39,195 nt of DNA from CAYTEH01 sp964436765 (GTDB lineage: Bacteria; Patescibacteriota; Gracilibacteria; Peribacterales; Peribacteraceae), in the NCBI GenBank assembly GCA_964436765.1, contig CAYTEH010000010.1, positions 1 through 39,195 of the forward strand, in the 5' to 3' direction. Below, piece after piece: positions 1 to 7,092 of this stretch. Position 1 is the stretch's first letter; each line of letters opens with the position of its first letter. The notes beneath the pieces were generated by a model, which worked only from the letters and a program-made list of their open reading frames with translations, had not been told where the DNA came from and made no database searches. Both the position numbers and the translations under genes were made by a program.

Positions 1-72
1 GGACTCGAACCAGTGAAGGCGTAAGCCAGCAGATTTACAGTCTGCCCCGTTTGACCGCTTCGGTACCGACCC
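1..72 (-). tRNA. tRNA-Tyr (anticodon GTA), 3' end cut by window edge
   Basis: Read on the minus strand, the acceptor strand begins GGGTCGG at 72. It is followed by a D arm, an anticodon stem GCAGA/TCTGC around the loop CTGTAAA (anticodon GTA at 36-38, tyrosine), a long variable arm, and the T-loop start GTTCGAGTCC at 10-1. A long variable arm is expected of bacterial tRNA-Tyr. The remaining 3' T-arm and acceptor bases lie outside the window, so acceptor pairing cannot be checked. Confidence 0.93.
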
Positions 73-212
73 ACATGTGATGAGCAATGATGTGCGTGAA
101 AGAACAATGGCAGAACCAGGCTGCCCTCGACGCTTGCGTTCCTCAATTATATGGTTTTTTGATCTGCTATTCAATGGCAGCAAAATGCCTATTTGATCCA
201 TGGACTCATACA

Positions 213-244
213 AAAGCCCTTTCCCGCGGAGGAGAAAGGGCTTT
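213..244 (-). terminator. Rho-independent terminator of the 274-720 gene
   Basis: Perfect 11-bp stem: AAAGCCCTTTC at 213-223 pairs with GAAAGGGCTTT at 234-244, with a 10-base loop. On the minus strand the stem is followed by a short T run (TTTTG). It lies 30 bases past the stop of the secreted-protein gene and before the tRNA-Tyr gene. Confidence 0.75.
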
Positions 245-273
245 CTGCGTCCGAGATCACTCCTTCTGGGAAG

Positions 274-720
274 TTAATCATCTGTCTCCAGCTTTTTCAG
301 GAATGACAGTATTTCCTCCTGCTGGACCCCAGGACCCGGGATAGATGCCCAGCGGCCCACGAGACGCGGGCCGCTGGGCGTCGGTTCGATCCGGTAGAGG
401 TTCGCTCCCCGGATGATCTGACCTTTGTCGTTCGGGATAGCCCAGCTCGCGGCGAGCTGGTTTCCCTGGCGGATAGCGATCCCGCTGAAGGTGGAGCCGC
501 CGTTGACTACCCAGGTAACGACATAGACGTCGTTACGCTTGGTCAGAACGACGATGCCGGCGTATTTCTTGCCGCCAGCTTCCTCGCCTTTGCAGGTGTA
601 ATAGCCGCTCAAGTCGGCCACTTCCTGCAACATCGGGAGACGGGGCGATTTATCCTCCTTTTTTACGTCCGGAGAGGACGGGCTGGCGAAAGCCAGCAGC
701 AGAAGCGTTGTGCTCAACAT
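274..720 (-). CDS. small secreted protein of unknown function
   Basis: 148 residues. The first ~14 residues (MLSTTLLLLAFASP) form a short hydrophobic signal-like segment, followed by a charged stretch and one compact domain from about residue 35. That domain is rich in beta-strand patterns (YYTCKG, YAGIVVLTKRNDVYVVTWV, GIAIRQGNQLAASWA, LVGRWA). I recall similar secreted proteins in planctomycetes, but this is recollection, not a search, and no function is known to me. Start choice is supported by a Shine-Dalgarno-like AAAGAGGTG (725-733) a few bases upstream. That leader contrasts with the leaderless-looking starts of most neighbours, and together with the strong terminator downstream it could indicate acquisition. 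The product is probably exported or surface-exposed. Confidence 0.75.
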   Translation of the reverse strand: MLSTTLLLLAFASPSSPDVKKEDKSPRLPMLQEVADLSGYYTCKGEEAGGKKYAGIVVLTKRNDVYVVTWVVNGGSTFSGIAIRQGNQLAASWAIPNDKGQIIRGANLYRIEPTPSGPRLVGRWASIPGPGVQQEEILSFLKKLETDD

Positions 721-724
721 GGGA

Positions 725-733
725 CACCTCTTT
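725..733 (-). promoter_or_regulatory. Shine-Dalgarno site of the 274-720 gene
   Basis: On the minus strand AAAGAGGTG sits four bases before ATG at 720. It is one of only two clear Shine-Dalgarno sequences in the window and fixes this start. Confidence 0.6.
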
Positions 734-763
734 GAAATGGGAAAGAACGATCTCGGATTTCCC

Positions 764-781
764 TATCACGACGCAGTGATA
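764..781. promoter_or_regulatory. palindrome TATCAC-N6-GTGATA, possible operator
   Basis: Perfect 6-bp arms around a 6-base spacer, about 45-60 bases upstream of the 274-720 start and in the divergent intergenic stretch 721-889. No confident -35/-10 pair was found for the minus-strand gene, so a regulatory role is only a possibility. Confidence 0.3.
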
Positions 782-889
782 AGAAGTTGATCGTACAAGT
801 CAGCGTGCATTGCACAACCTATTGGTCGAGTGGCGAATAAATGCGGCATCTACAAGACGAATAATCGAAGACGCGAGTATCATAGCTCC

Positions 890-1261
890 ATGCGTCTCCG
901 CGTCGAGAACGGCAGCTTGTGCGTCGATCTGTCTTTCTGGGAGAAAGTCTGGAGCCTGCACGGCTCGTTTGTGATTCCCATGACGCACGTGAAGGAACTG
1001 ACGCACGGGATCCCGCAGTCACTGTGGTGGGAACTGCGGATGCCGGGTTCGTTCGTGCCGGGTGTGATCAAAGCGGGGACGTTCCTGGGCAAGCGCGGGA
1101 AGGAGTTCTGGTACGTGACGCGGTGGGGGAAAACGCAGGTGACGATCGAGCTCCAGCACGAAAAATACAAACGGCTCGTCCTGGCGCTGCCCATGGGTGA
1201 GCTGATTCCGATGCAGCTCCAGACGCTCAGGAACCGCGTGCTCATCGCCACCTCACATTGA
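890..1261 (+). CDS. conserved hypothetical protein, possibly a PH-like fold
   Basis: 123 residues from ATG at 890 (MRLRVENGSLCVDLSFWEKVWSL...). The reading frame stays open upstream to a GTG at 830. I prefer 890 because a TATCAT -10-like box (878-883) ends six bases before it, the spacing seen at many genes here, and because the extra residues look unstructured. The sequence LHGSFVIPMTHVKEL followed by strand-rich segments (FWYVTRWGKTQVTIEL, YKRLVLAL) loosely resembles small bacterial PH-like domain proteins. No signal peptide or membrane segment is seen. Its 3' end overlaps the convergent membrane-protein gene by nine bases. The function is unknown. Confidence 0.65.
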   Translation: MRLRVENGSLCVDLSFWEKVWSLHGSFVIPMTHVKELTHGIPQSLWWELRMPGSFVPGVIKAGTFLGKRGKEFWYVTRWGKTQVTIELQHEKYKRLVLALPMGELIPMQLQTLRNRVLIATSH

Positions 1262-1513
1262 TCCGCGTTTCCCGATCCACAGCTGTTTCATCCACGGAAG
1301 CGACAGCGTCGAGAGCACGTAACTGCCCGCCGGGACGAGCGCGTTCAGGTAGAACGTTTCGACATTCATCATCCACAGGAACACGAGGGCCGTCAGGTAC
1401 GTGATGACTGCGATGAACGCGCGGCGCGTGACGCTCGTTTCCCACGCCTTATCGAGCTCCACGCGGCGGTTGCGTTCCTGGAGTTCCTTGAGCTGCGATG
1501 CGGCGTCCTGCAT
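1253..1513 (-). CDS. small two-helix membrane protein, unknown function
   Basis: 86 residues. An N-terminal soluble, charged helix (residues 1-30, MQDAASQLKELQERNRRVELDKAWE) is followed by two hydrophobic segments, about residues 33-50 (FIAVITYLTALVFLWMM) and 55-72 (FYLNALVPAGSYVLSTLSL), and a basic tail (WIGKRGSM). This is a hairpin topology, probably with both ends in the cytoplasm. I do not recognise the family. The start has only a weak -10-like CAGAAT six bases upstream. It is divergent from the DMT transporter and overlaps the end of the preceding plus-strand gene by nine bases. Confidence 0.65.
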   Translation of the reverse strand: MQDAASQLKELQERNRRVELDKAWETSVTRRAFIAVITYLTALVFLWMMNVETFYLNALVPAGSYVLSTLSLPWMKQLWIGKRGSM

Positions 1514-1563
1514 GGGCGCATTCTGAGCGGATCGCGGCCGTGTTTCAATGCTAGACTCGCGGC

Positions 1564-2454
1564 ATGTCTTCCGGACGCGAGCAGCGCATCGGCGAGATCT
1601 GCATCCTGACGCAGACGGTCCTCTGGAGTCTTTTTCCGATTGTTGCTATTCACACGTTCTCCCATGTCACTCCCCTCTGGACAGCGGCGATCGGCACGTT
1701 GATATCGTCGCTGTTCTTTTCTGCCGTCGTGACGCTCAAGCGAAGCTGGGGCCAGTGGCGGCACGCACCGTGGACGGACATCCTCATCGCGACTGTCATG
1801 ATCGCCGTCGTGTACTACGCGATCAAATACCTCGGCCTGCGCCACACAACGGCGGGCAACGCGGCACTCCTTGCGCCCGCAGAAATCCTCTTCTCGTTCC
1901 TGATTCTCGGCACGCTGCTTCGCAATGAGCGGATCGTCGCGGGGCACGTGCTCGGAGCCGTCTGCATGGTCCTCGGCGTGCTGCTCGTGCTCCTGCCCAA
2001 GGCGTCGGGTTGGAACACGGGCGATGTGCTGATCGTGGTTTCGACCATGTTCCCGCCGATCGGGAACATGCATGCCAAACGCGCGCTGCGCCGGGCAAGC
2101 CCGGAGTTCATCATGGCGGTGCGCAGCTCCATCGGCGGTCTCGCATTGTTGCTCATCGCCTGTGTACTCGAGCCCGTTCCCGCCGCAGGCGGACTGCTGG
2201 CCGCGTGGCCCTCTCTCGCCGTGAACGGGTTCCTGCTTCTCGGGTTCGCAAAGCTGCTGTGGATGGAGGGGACGCGGCGCCTCCCGGTGACCAAAGCGGT
2301 GTCCCTCGGCAATATCGCTCCGGTTTTCACACTTGGATTCGCATCCTTTCTCCTGGGGGAGCGTGTGCAGTGGTACCAGATCGCAGCGCTCATACCCATC
2401 CTGGCAGGTGTCTTTTTGCTTACGCGTCAGACGAAAATCGCCATTCAGACGTAG
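1564..2454 (+). CDS. EamA/DMT-family transporter
   Basis: 296 residues with about ten hydrophobic segments in two homologous halves, the layout of the drug/metabolite transporter superfamily (two EamA repeats). Typical features are ETVLWSLFPI-like segment 1, LRHTTAGNAALLAPAEILFSFLIL in the first repeat, and KLLWMEGTRRLPVTKAVSLGNIAPVFTLGFASFLLGERVQWYQIAALIPILAGVFLL in the second. Located in the cytoplasmic membrane; substrate cannot be predicted. A TAGACT -10-like box (1552-1557) ends six bases before ATG, suggesting a leaderless mRNA. The MarR gene follows 54 bases downstream with its own -10 box, so it may regulate this transporter, which is a common pairing but unproven here. Confidence 0.88.
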   Translation: MSSGREQRIGEICILTQTVLWSLFPIVAIHTFSHVTPLWTAAIGTLISSLFFSAVVTLKRSWGQWRHAPWTDILIATVMIAVVYYAIKYLGLRHTTAGNAALLAPAEILFSFLILGTLLRNERIVAGHVLGAVCMVLGVLLVLLPKASGWNTGDVLIVVSTMFPPIGNMHAKRALRRASPEFIMAVRSSIGGLALLLIACVLEPVPAAGGLLAAWPSLAVNGFLLLGFAKLLWMEGTRRLPVTKAVSLGNIAPVFTLGFASFLLGERVQWYQIAALIPILAGVFLLTRQTKIAIQT

Positions 2455-2508
2455 GAAATGATAGAAGTCCCTTTCTGCGCCTCTTATTAGGGCTATACTG
2501 CCGTTTGC

Positions 2509-2964
2509 ATGATCAAAGGGTCCCTGTGCACGGCGCCTGCCCTGAAGCTCCACCGCTTCGCGTTCCTGCTGGAACGGAGGACCGACCAGGCGCTGCAGGA
2601 AAAGCTGGGGCTCTCGTTTTCGCAGTGCATGATTCTCCGTTCGCTCAAGCTGAACCCCGAGTGCTCGCAGCACTGCATCGCCAAGTGCCGTGATCTGACC
2701 CAGGCCGCTGTGAGCCGCCAGGTGGACGCACTCAAGAAAAAGAAGCTGATCGTGCGCAAAGAGAACGAGAAGAACAGGCGCGAGCACATGCTCAGCATGA
2801 CGGCGAAAGGCGTGGAGGTGCTCGAGGAGGCCCTCCGGATCATGCAGAAGACGTTCGACGCCGCCTTCAAGCCGGTGCCGGCGGCAGACGCTTCGCAGTT
2901 GGAGCATGCGCTGGACCTGCTGCTGTCGGGCATGTGCGACGGGTGCGACGGCACGAAGAAGTAG
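2509..2964 (+). CDS. MarR-family transcriptional regulator
   Basis: 151 residues with the MarR winged-helix layout. There is an N-terminal dimerisation helix, then the helix-turn-helix SFSQCMILRSLKLNPECSQHCIAKCRDLTQAAVSRQVDALKKKKLIVRKENEKNRREHMLSMTAKGVEVLEEA, which includes the recognition helix TQAAVSRQVDALKKK, the wing (NRREHMLSMT), and a C-terminal helix. The C-terminus has a cysteine pair (GMCDGCDG) that could sense redox or metal; this is speculative. TATACT at 2494-2499 ends nine bases before ATG with no Shine-Dalgarno sequence, so a leaderless start is likely. Likely targets are itself, the upstream transporter, or the following small gene. Confidence 0.88.
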   Translation: MIKGSLCTAPALKLHRFAFLLERRTDQALQEKLGLSFSQCMILRSLKLNPECSQHCIAKCRDLTQAAVSRQVDALKKKKLIVRKENEKNRREHMLSMTAKGVEVLEEALRIMQKTFDAAFKPVPAADASQLEHALDLLLSGMCDGCDGTKK

Positions 2965-2992
2965 AGCCGTACGGCGGGTGTACACTGCGCCC

Positions 2993-3304
2993 ATGTCCCG
3001 ACCCGATTTGGAAGACTGGGCCGATGCACTCTTTCTCCCGCTGGGTTTGCGTCGCAGGAAGACCTTCGGATGCCCGTCGTGGTACAAGGGAAAGAAGATG
3101 GTGGCCTTTCTCCACGAGGACGCCCTCGGCATCAAGCTGCCGCCGGGGCGCGTGCTTGAAAAGATCAAAGAAGATCATGATGTGTACGGGCCGTTCAATC
3201 CCGGTGACGGCGTGATGCGCAACTGGCTGATGATCGCGCGCCCGGAGGCGGGCGAGTACGACGCGGACATGCATCTGATCGCCGAGTCGCTCGCGCAGTT
3301 CTGA
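2993..3304 (+). CDS. TfoX N-terminal/YjbR-like small protein
   Basis: 103 residues from ATG at 2993. The frame extends upstream into the MarR gene, but TACACT at 2981-2986 lies six bases before this ATG. The pattern ADALFLPLGLRRRKTFGCPSWYKGKKMVAFLHEDALGIKLP resembles the TfoX N-terminal and MmcQ/YjbR-like family, small alpha/beta proteins with an F-G-x-x-x-W-Y-K-G-K-K-M-V-A strand-turn-strand. The exact role is unknown; no DNA-binding motif is evident. It lies 28 bases after the MarR gene and may be cotranscribed or read from its own box. Confidence 0.55.
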   Translation: MSRPDLEDWADALFLPLGLRRRKTFGCPSWYKGKKMVAFLHEDALGIKLPPGRVLEKIKEDHDVYGPFNPGDGVMRNWLMIARPEAGEYDADMHLIAESLAQF

Positions 3305-3423
3305 ATCGCTCGACTCCCTGCATGAATCCAGGCGTCATCACATTATTTTTTGCGTGCCGGTCTGAAATTTTTCTTCAGTGGAAGCGAAGAAAGAATGACC
3401 GCAGATTTTCCCGAAATATGCTC

Positions 3424-3452
3424 TTGATTTGAAGGGTGTACGACCGTACACT
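3424..3452 (+). promoter_or_regulatory. sigma70-type promoter with palindromic operator
   Basis: TTGATT (3424-3429), 17-base spacer, TACACT (3447-3452). The palindrome GTGTAC-GACC-GTACAC (3436-3451) covers the spacer end and all but the last base of the -10 box, an ideal position for repressor binding. Predicted transcription start is about 3459, leaving a ~20-base leader before ATG at 3479. The rest of 3305-3423 holds only a weak 7-bp hairpin (3370-3392). Confidence 0.6.
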
Positions 3453-3478
3453 CGTTCCATCACCTACCCCAAGCAACC

Positions 3479-3748
3479 ATGCAAACCGCCGAACCGACCG
3501 TTTCCTGGAAGAAGGCCGCACACGTGATCGTCGACTGGTCCCAGGAGCTTCCGAAGACCGAGAGCGACGTCCAGCTGGAGGTCGATCACCTCATGAACTG
3601 GGTGAAGAGTTACCCCGAGCGCACGGCGGTGCAGGTGTACCTGCGCCGGTCGCTCTCGAACTCACGCGACCGCATGCTCCAGAACACGCTGCAGTCGCTG
3701 GGGTGCACGGTGACGATGCGCTCCCGGCAGATGCCGGTGGCGGGATGA
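3479..3748 (+). CDS. conserved hypothetical protein, 89 aa
   Basis: 89 residues (MQTAEPTVSWKKAAHVIVDWSQ...). Short cytoplasmic-looking alpha/beta protein without signal peptide, membrane helix or cysteine cluster; it contains one cysteine near the C-terminus. Helical segments are predicted around residues 38-48 (LEVDHLMNWVKS) and 60-80 (RRSLSNSRDRMLQNTLQSLGC). It has its own promoter overlapped by a palindrome, so it is probably regulated, but no family is recognised. It has neither a Shine-Dalgarno nor a leaderless-type start. It is followed by a REP-like hairpin. Confidence 0.6.
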   Translation: MQTAEPTVSWKKAAHVIVDWSQELPKTESDVQLEVDHLMNWVKSYPERTAVQVYLRRSLSNSRDRMLQNTLQSLGCTVTMRSRQMPVAG

Positions 3749-3803
3749 TCATCTTTCGCAATCAGAGACGAGAGCAGGAGAGCAGACACACATACACCCC
3801 TCC

Positions 3804-3854
3804 ATCGTTCCTTGATACGTTCGTCCGCATAGCGGACGAACTACTCGGAATGAC
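3804..3854. repeat. REP-like hairpin element (family 1, long-hairpin form)
   Basis: On the minus strand it begins GTCATTCCGAGTAG, then a perfect 9-bp hairpin (GCGGAC/GTCCGC core, loop TAT/ATA), then CGTATCA and AAGGAACGAT. The outer stem TTCC/GGAA replaces the TCCC/GGGA stem of the copies at 31810-31866 and 31991-32034. The change is compensatory. It lies between the 89-aa gene and the lipoprotein promoter. Confidence 0.7.
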
Positions 3855-3894
3855 ATCTTTTTGTCGACAGACATAAGTTGCATGGGGAAATGTA

Positions 3895-3922
3895 TTTGCC
3901 GAGGGCCGGGTATGCGTACACT
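3895..3922 (+). promoter_or_regulatory. putative promoter of the 3948 lipoprotein gene
   Basis: TTTGCC (3895-3900), 16-base spacer, TACACT (3917-3922). The predicted start near 3930 is compatible with ATG at 3948 and argues against the upstream in-frame ATG at 3912, which precedes the box. Confidence 0.4.
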
Positions 3923-3947
3923 GATACGAGACGCGACGTTTCCACCC

Positions 3948-4796
3948 ATGAAGCAAACAGCCCCCCTCCTATTTTTCCTGCTGACTGCCTGCGCCGCGAG
4001 TGCAGTCCTGCCCGATGTGCCGGGATACAGCGAGCGCCGCATCGCGGCGGTTGCCGAGTCGGAAGTCCGGTACGAAGGCGATGAGGAGCATGGCGAGTAC
4101 GGGGCGAGGCGCCTGGCGACGCATGCGGAGGCCAGGGCCGAGGAATTCGGGGGCATGCGGCACGAGTCGTGCGAAAAAGTCGGTTTGCCAGCAGGCGGAT
4201 CCTGCGAGGTGTTTCGGTCCGGGTGGCACGAGATCATGAATGGCAGGCTCGATTCGCCATCGGATGATCCGTTCCGCGACGTATGGACGGTGTTCGTGAA
4301 CAAGAAGCCTGTTTTTACGGAGCGTATGTACGTTGCCGCCGACGGTCCCGTGCTGGAGAGGCGCGTGGTCCAGAACAAAGCCGCCGTCACGTTCCGGCGT
4401 GATCTGAGGGAGACGATCGGCGAGGAGACGCCCGCTTCGGAGGAGATCCCGGTCGACACCTGGTACGACGGTTCCTTCCTGAACGATCGCTACGGCGTGG
4501 ACGGTTCACACGGCGCATTCGCGTACCGCGGCGTCCTGGGGTTCGTGGGCAGGAAGGGGGATAGCGAGTACGTGTTGTTCAATGGCCGGCCCATCACACC
4601 CGCGTTCGATGCCATCAGGACAAGTTCCTGCTGCATGGTTCCCCATACCGATATCCGCGTGTACGACGACGGCATGCTCTTCTTCGCGGGCGAACGCGGG
4701 AAAGACGTCTACCTGGGCGAGGTGGATCTCGATGCGTTTACCGGGGCAGACGGTGCGTCTTACCGCTCATCCGGGATCTCGAAGGCACACAGGTGA
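3948..4796 (+). CDS. predicted lipoprotein of unknown function
   Basis: 282 residues from ATG at 3948. This start gives a clean signal sequence MKQTAPLLFFLLTAC with lipobox LTAC, cysteine at residue 15, so the mature protein is probably lipid-anchored outside the membrane. The mature part is acidic and strand-rich (VWTVFVNKKPVFTERMYVAADG, SEYVLFNGRPITPAFDAI, DIRVYDDGMLFFAGERGKDVYLGEVD). This resembles repeated beta-strand blades where each segment reads out a property, but no family is recognised. Conserved-looking cysteines occur at CEKVGLPAGGSC and SSCCM. Its 3' end overlaps the convergent cupredoxin gene by 37 bases. Confidence 0.7.
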   Translation: MKQTAPLLFFLLTACAASAVLPDVPGYSERRIAAVAESEVRYEGDEEHGEYGARRLATHAEARAEEFGGMRHESCEKVGLPAGGSCEVFRSGWHEIMNGRLDSPSDDPFRDVWTVFVNKKPVFTERMYVAADGPVLERRVVQNKAAVTFRRDLRETIGEETPASEEIPVDTWYDGSFLNDRYGVDGSHGAFAYRGVLGFVGRKGDSEYVLFNGRPITPAFDAIRTSSCCMVPHTDIRVYDDGMLFFAGERGKDVYLGEVDLDAFTGADGASYRSSGISKAHR

Positions 4797-5746
4797 CGCC
4801 GTATGAGAACGGCTCCCGTGCAGAGCGCCAGCACAACCGTCACCCATACTTCGGGGCCTGAGCCGGGTTGGCTTGGAGGCTTTTTACTTCCATCTCCGTC
4901 GACGGGTGCTGCATTCGGCTGTGCGCCGTCGGAAACGACTGTATACGGGTTGTACGGCAAGGGGTCCTCCTGGTTATGTATGTCTGCATTGCCGGGATCC
5001 TGCTCTGCAGGCGGGTTGGTGATACCGCTCTCGATCGGCGGCAGTACTGGGTCCGGATCAGGCAAGGCCGGAGGTGCGACGGCAGGCGCGGATGAAGTCG
5101 GTTGCTGTGAAGCTGTCGCGGCAGACGAGGGAGGGAACGGTTGTGCAGATGCGGCCTTGGCTTTCAGCGCATCGTAATCGCGGCACGGGTTGTAGCGGGG
5201 GAGTCCCACTCCGTCTGCGCCGCCCAGGAGCTCCTTCGGGGGACATCCGCCTTTCGCGACGACGATGTGGCCCTTCCACAAGGGACTCGAGGTGAACGTG
5301 TACTCGTTTGCGCCATCCTCGGCCGTGGCGGCGATGGTGACCTGATACGAGTTGCCCGGGAAGATCGCAGTGGAATAGAGGGCCGTTCCGCTGGATGTCA
5401 TCAGCGTTTGAGAGGTGACAATGTGCGGCTGCTGGTCATCATTGATCCAGGTGAGCGTGTCGCCGGGTTCCGCAACAAGAACAACCGGCGCCGGCCCGGT
5501 GGATGTGATGTGAATCTCGCGGTCGGTATCTCGGGGCGTTGTTTGGCCCGTGAACATGCCCCGGCCTCCCATCGCCCAGAAGCCGGCGACCAGTACCATC
5601 GCGATACCCACGACTGCCGCAGGTGCCCGGCTGACGCCACGGAATCCTGCCGGAGCCTCCTGGTCCTCTATATGAATCTTGACGGGCTCTTCGCCGGTGT
5701 CGGCGTCGGTCCCCGTTGAACGCCAGTGAGGATGCATGTCGGTCAT
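4760..5746 (-). CDS. membrane-anchored cupredoxin-like protein without copper ligands
   Basis: 328 residues. A cytoplasmic N-terminus precedes a membrane segment at about residues 42-61 (AAVVGIAMVLVAGFWAMGG). The cupredoxin-like domain (about 75-165) has the strand VVLVAEPGDTLTWINDDQQPHIVTSQT and the closing strand YTFTSSPLWKGHIVV. In copper-binding relatives the latter carries Cys, His and Met; here the three aligned positions are Phe, Ser and Trp, while the first His (QPHIV) remains. A Pro/Ala/Ser-rich linker (about 195-290) leads to QPGSGPE, a hydrophobic helix VWVTVVLALCTGAVLI and RR, which resembles a cell-wall sorting signal. Its ATG overlaps the stop of the cohesin-like gene (ATGA), so the two are translationally coupled. 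Probably a surface structural or adhesion module rather than an electron carrier. Confidence 0.75.
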   Translation of the reverse strand: MTDMHPHWRSTGTDADTGEEPVKIHIEDQEAPAGFRGVSRAPAAVVGIAMVLVAGFWAMGGRGMFTGQTTPRDTDREIHITSTGPAPVVLVAEPGDTLTWINDDQQPHIVTSQTLMTSSGTALYSTAIFPGNSYQVTIAATAEDGANEYTFTSSPLWKGHIVVAKGGCPPKELLGGADGVGLPRYNPCRDYDALKAKAASAQPFPPSSAATASQQPTSSAPAVAPPALPDPDPVLPPIESGITNPPAEQDPGNADIHNQEDPLPYNPYTVVSDGAQPNAAPVDGDGSKKPPSQPGSGPEVWVTVVLALCTGAVLIRRHLCAFEIPDER

Positions 5747-7092
5747 GAGTGTCCGGAGGAGGAAATTGCGATGAACTGCCTTCTGAGGGCAACGGCCATG
5801 CCGATGGCCGCGGAGGCCCCGAGCAGCAGCAGCAGTACGGAAGAGGAGCCCGATTCACCTGGGACAGTTGTGCCGTTGTCGAGTGGGTTCTTCGGTCCCG
5901 TGACGTCGCCGGTCAGCTGGCCCCCTTCTGGCGGGATGGCAAGGAGCGGAGACGTCGAGGTGTTGGGGCTGCCGATCTCCACGCCCGCCTCCTGGCTGAA
6001 CGCGCTTTCGATTCCCTTGTCGTCCACCGCCCGGACCGATGCGTAATACGCCGTGCCAAGCGGCAGGTCGCGGATGGAAAGGCTGATGGCGCTCGCAGGC
6101 AGGCTCCGTCTCTGAATGTAACGGCCCATCTGTGTTCCGTAGTAGACGTTGTACCCCTGCAGACGAGGCGTATTCAGTTTGTCCCATGCCAGATACAGAG
6201 TGGTTTTTTCACTCGTCACGCGCAGGTTCTGCACCTGCAGCAGGTTGAAGGGCGTGCTTGCGACCGGCGCGGGCGCAGCGGAGCTGCTTGTGCCGGGGCC
6301 CGGAACCGAGCTGGCTGCGGCGGCAGCGGCAGACGACGATGCAGGTGCTTGCTGAACGACAGGAGTCGCCGACGAGGCGGCGGCAGCGGACGAGCTGACC
6401 TGTGCTGCCTGCGAGGACGCAGCTGCGGGGGCAATGGAAGACGACTGGTTCGCTGGGGCCACGTTCGACGATGCGATACGCACAAGCAGGCTGCCGAGCT
6501 GGTCTGTGATCATGTTTTGGCGAGTCGGGTCGTTTGATGCAATCACGGCAGTATGCCCCCTGCCGTCGGGCTTTATGTCGTGGAATCCGATGGGCGACAC
6601 GCCCGAGGTCGGCGGCTGCCGGACTGTGAATTGCACGCGGGCGACGCGGATAATGGTGCCCGCAGGCTCCTTTCCTTCCTCTGTGGCCGCGCCGATCTTC
6701 GCAAAGCCGTCGGCGGGCGAAAATTCACCCTCTCCCGGAATGGGGATGCTGAAAGCAGGATCCAGCGTGATGGACACTCCTTCCAGCACCTCGGCATCGT
6801 ACGACAGCCACGAACGCACAGCGCTGATGGGCGCGGAGGCGGGGTTGCGGACGATGACATCCATGTCGAGCGTCATTCCAACGGCCATCTCCTGCGTGCG
6901 CATGGTTGTGGGGCTGGCCACGTCGAAGGACGCGCATTTGCTCTGGTCCGCCTCCTCACAGTGCGGCCGAAGCTCCAACAGCGGCTTGGGTTGCTGCGTC
7001 ATCGCAACCGGCGTGGTGGCAAGCAGCAGCAATGCTGCAGCAAGCGCATCCAGGCCCAGCCGTCGCAGAGTCACAGCAGACGTCATTGGCAT
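5743..7092 (-). CDS. cohesin-like and fibronectin type III surface protein
   Basis: 449 residues. Signal peptide about 1-31 (LDALAAALLLLATTPVAMT). A cohesin/CBM-like beta-sandwich follows at about 65-205 (VGMTLDMDVIVRNPASAPI, AVRSWLSYDAEVLEGV, AGTIIRVARVQFTV). Next come a ~75-residue Ser/Ala/Pro linker, an FN3 domain at about 286-372 (LRVTSEKTTLYLAWDKLNT, GYNVYYGTQMGRY, LPLGTAYYASVRAVDDKGIES), a Pro/Gly/Thr linker, and a C-terminal helix (SVLLLLLGASAAIGMAVAL) followed by RR. This predicts a surface-displayed anchor. It is the middle gene of an operon: the dockerin gene stop overlaps its ATG (TGATG) and its own stop overlaps the cupredoxin start. Pairing with the neighbouring dockerin protein is inferred. 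The cohesin call rests on pattern, not on a profile search. Confidence 0.7.
   Translation of the reverse strand: MPMTSAVTLRRLGLDALAAALLLLATTPVAMTQQPKPLLELRPHCEEADQSKCASFDVASPTTMRTQEMAVGMTLDMDVIVRNPASAPISAVRSWLSYDAEVLEGVSITLDPAFSIPIPGEGEFSPADGFAKIGAATEEGKEPAGTIIRVARVQFTVRQPPTSGVSPIGFHDIKPDGRGHTAVIASNDPTRQNMITDQLGSLLVRIASSNVAPANQSSSIAPAAASSQAAQVSSSAAAASSATPVVQQAPASSSAAAAAASSVPGPGTSSSAAPAPVASTPFNLLQVQNLRVTSEKTTLYLAWDKLNTPRLQGYNVYYGTQMGRYIQRRSLPASAISLSIRDLPLGTAYYASVRAVDDKGIESAFSQEAGVEIGSPNTSTSPLLAIPPEGGQLTGDVTGPKNPLDNGTTVPGESGSSSVLLLLLGASAAIGMAVALRRQFIAISSSGHS

Noticed and set aside
87..344. 85-aa open frame between tRNA-Tyr and the secreted-protein gene
   Set aside because: It crosses the terminator hairpin and the end of the opposite-strand gene, has no domain-like sequence and no start signal.
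1393..3168. 591-aa open frame antisense to the DMT and MarR genes
   Set aside because: Arg/His/Gln-rich shadow of GC-rich coding sequence; the plus-strand genes have recognisable families and start signals.
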